From contig OX244046.1 of the NCBI GenBank assembly GCA_945861085.1, forward strand, positions 3,968,001 through 4,032,000: a stretch of 64,000 nucleotides of DNA. Reading direction: 5' to 3'. Positions 63,187 to 64,000 of the stretch are shown here, one piece after another. The DNA comes from Clostridioides difficile_D. GTDB taxonomy: Bacteria > Bacillota > Clostridia > Peptostreptococcales > Peptostreptococcaceae. The translations under genes were made by a program, and so were the position numbers. Positions within the stretch are counted from its first letter, which is position 1. Each line of letters starts with the position of its first letter. The notes under the pieces were generated by a model. That model was not told the origin of the DNA. It saw only the letters and a list, made by a program, of their open reading frames with translations, and ran no database searches.

Positions 63187-64000
63187 TTACTTTAAGAAGC
63201 AATTAAGTATTTGTTGCTCCGCTTCTTCTTCAGTAAGACCTAATGTCATCATCTTTAGTATTTGGTCTCCTGCAATCTTTCCAATTGCTGCTTCATGTAC
63301 TAAAAGAGCATCTGGATGGTTTGCAGCAATTTCAGGTATAGCGCTAATTTGAGAATTTCCCATAATTATTGAGTCACATTGAACATGTGCAGAACAAAGA
63401 GAATCCCCAATAACGCAAGGATTAAACTTTTGTTTAGAATTATCTTGCCCAACTGTACGAGAAACTACTTGAGCAGAAGAGTTTTCTCCTTCTAATATAA
63501 CTTTCATATTAGATTCTGCAACTTGATTACCATGAGTTAATAATTTCTCAAATATGACTATTTTAGCTCCTTTTCCTAGGTTAGCATCCATTTCCCTTTT
63601 AGTTGAATCTACACCTTTAATTTGAATTGTTTCCATCTCACAATATGAATCTTCATCCATATTAACAATAGTAACTGGATTTAAAATTCTCTTTCCTTCT
63701 CCATCACCTTCACCATAATGTTTTTCTACATATTTTAAACGAGCTCCTTTACGTAAGAAAAATCTATGTATCCCATTATGTTCACTATCATCACAACCAC
63801 AGTTATGTATACCACACCCAGCAATTATAACAACATCTGCATTTTCTCCAATTTCAAAATCATTATAAACCATGTCCTGTACCCCAGCTTCAGTTACTAT
63901 TACTGGTATATGTACATTTTCTCCTTTTATATTTGGTTTTACTATAATATCAATTCCAGGTTTATCAGTTTTAGGAACTATAGTTACATTTTCAGTTGAA
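63187..64000 (-). CDS. SufB/SufD-family protein (5' end off window)
   Basis: The frame ending at 63187 stays open through the right edge, so the ATG at 63873 is only an internal methionine; at least 271 codons are present. Upstream residues include NVTIVPKTDKPGIDIIV, and the rest has AGCGIHNCGC, GARLKYVEKHYGEGDG and KMMTLGLTEEEAEQQI near the end, typical of SufB/SufD beta-helix scaffolds. The AGCGIHNCGCDDSEHNG cysteine-rich loop is characteristic of the short clostridial and archaeal members. The partner ATPase gene (sufC-like) would be expected just outside the window. Confidence 0.85.
   Translation of the reverse strand, partial: STENVTIVPKTDKPGIDIIVKPNIKGENVHIPVIVTEAGVQDMVYNDFEIGENADVVIIAGCGIHNCGCDDSEHNGIHRFFLRKGARLKYVEKHYGEGDGEGKRILNPVTIVNMDEDSYCEMETIQIKGVDSTKREMDANLGKGAKIVIFEKLLTHGNQVAESNMKVILEGENSSAQVVSRTVGQDNSKQKFNPCVIGDSLCSAHVQCDSIIMGNSQISAIPEIAANHPDALLVHEAAIGKIAGDQILKMMTLGLTEEEAEQQILNCFLK

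Overview
The window is a chromosomal segment of a very AT-rich, spore-forming, anaerobic Firmicute. The SpoIIR, DUF3794-LysM (SipL-type), Veg and YabG cluster, the gene order and the gene set fit Clostridioides difficile or a very close Peptostreptococcaceae relative. This identification comes from gene content and recall, not from a database search. Most genes lie on the minus strand. No rRNA, tRNA, CRISPR array or intact transposon was seen.

Region 1 (1-19 kb) is housekeeping and sporulation: lysS (its last few codons are off the left edge), greA, dusB, coaX with the ECF S-component panT, an S58 peptidase with birA, ftsH, tilS, a YwiB-like gene, murI, a SleB-like cortex hydrolase, spoIIR, a GntR regulator, ispE, sipL, veg, yabG and an M19 dipeptidase. 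The panT-coaX unit has its own near-consensus promoter and a leader with two similar bulged-A hairpins, which resembles the pan RNA motif.

Region 2 (19-30.6 kb) holds small proteins of unknown role, a Na+/solute symporter operon, and a methionine gamma-lyase/MFS operon. The latter is driven by a promoter with a 19-bp spacer filled by a perfect dyad, the hallmark of MerR-type control. Next come a small serine recombinase divergent from a DUF1413 gene, a DUF4163/DUF3298 protein, and a plus-strand operon of an RNA methyltransferase, a pseudouridine synthase and a MerR/BmrR-type regulator.

Region 3 (30.7-35.8 kb) is a visibly less AT-rich ABC transporter plus two-component module, probably acquired. 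An 11-bp direct repeat sits in front of the ABC promoter. A PadR operon follows (36.1-37.3 kb).

Region 4 (37.4-47.6 kb) is pyrimidine metabolism: pyrF followed by two carA-carB pairs in tandem. The leader upstream of pyrF carries two successive PyrR-type attenuators. The CarA next to pyrF has lost the catalytic Cys and His of its glutaminase site, while the other CarA is intact. The two carB genes are almost identical over their last third, which suggests gene conversion.

Region 5 (47.6-64 kb) contains a DUF1847 protein with a nitroreductase, an M29 aminopeptidase, a SAM-I riboswitch controlling luxS, a MetH reactivation protein and a short MetH, a VanY-like carboxypeptidase with a VanR/VanS-like pair (four tandem 11-bp repeats lie upstream of vanY), ttcA, a phosphoesterase, an epimerase, a HAD phosphatase, a ferredoxin, an amidohydrolase, and a SufB/D-family gene that runs off the right edge.
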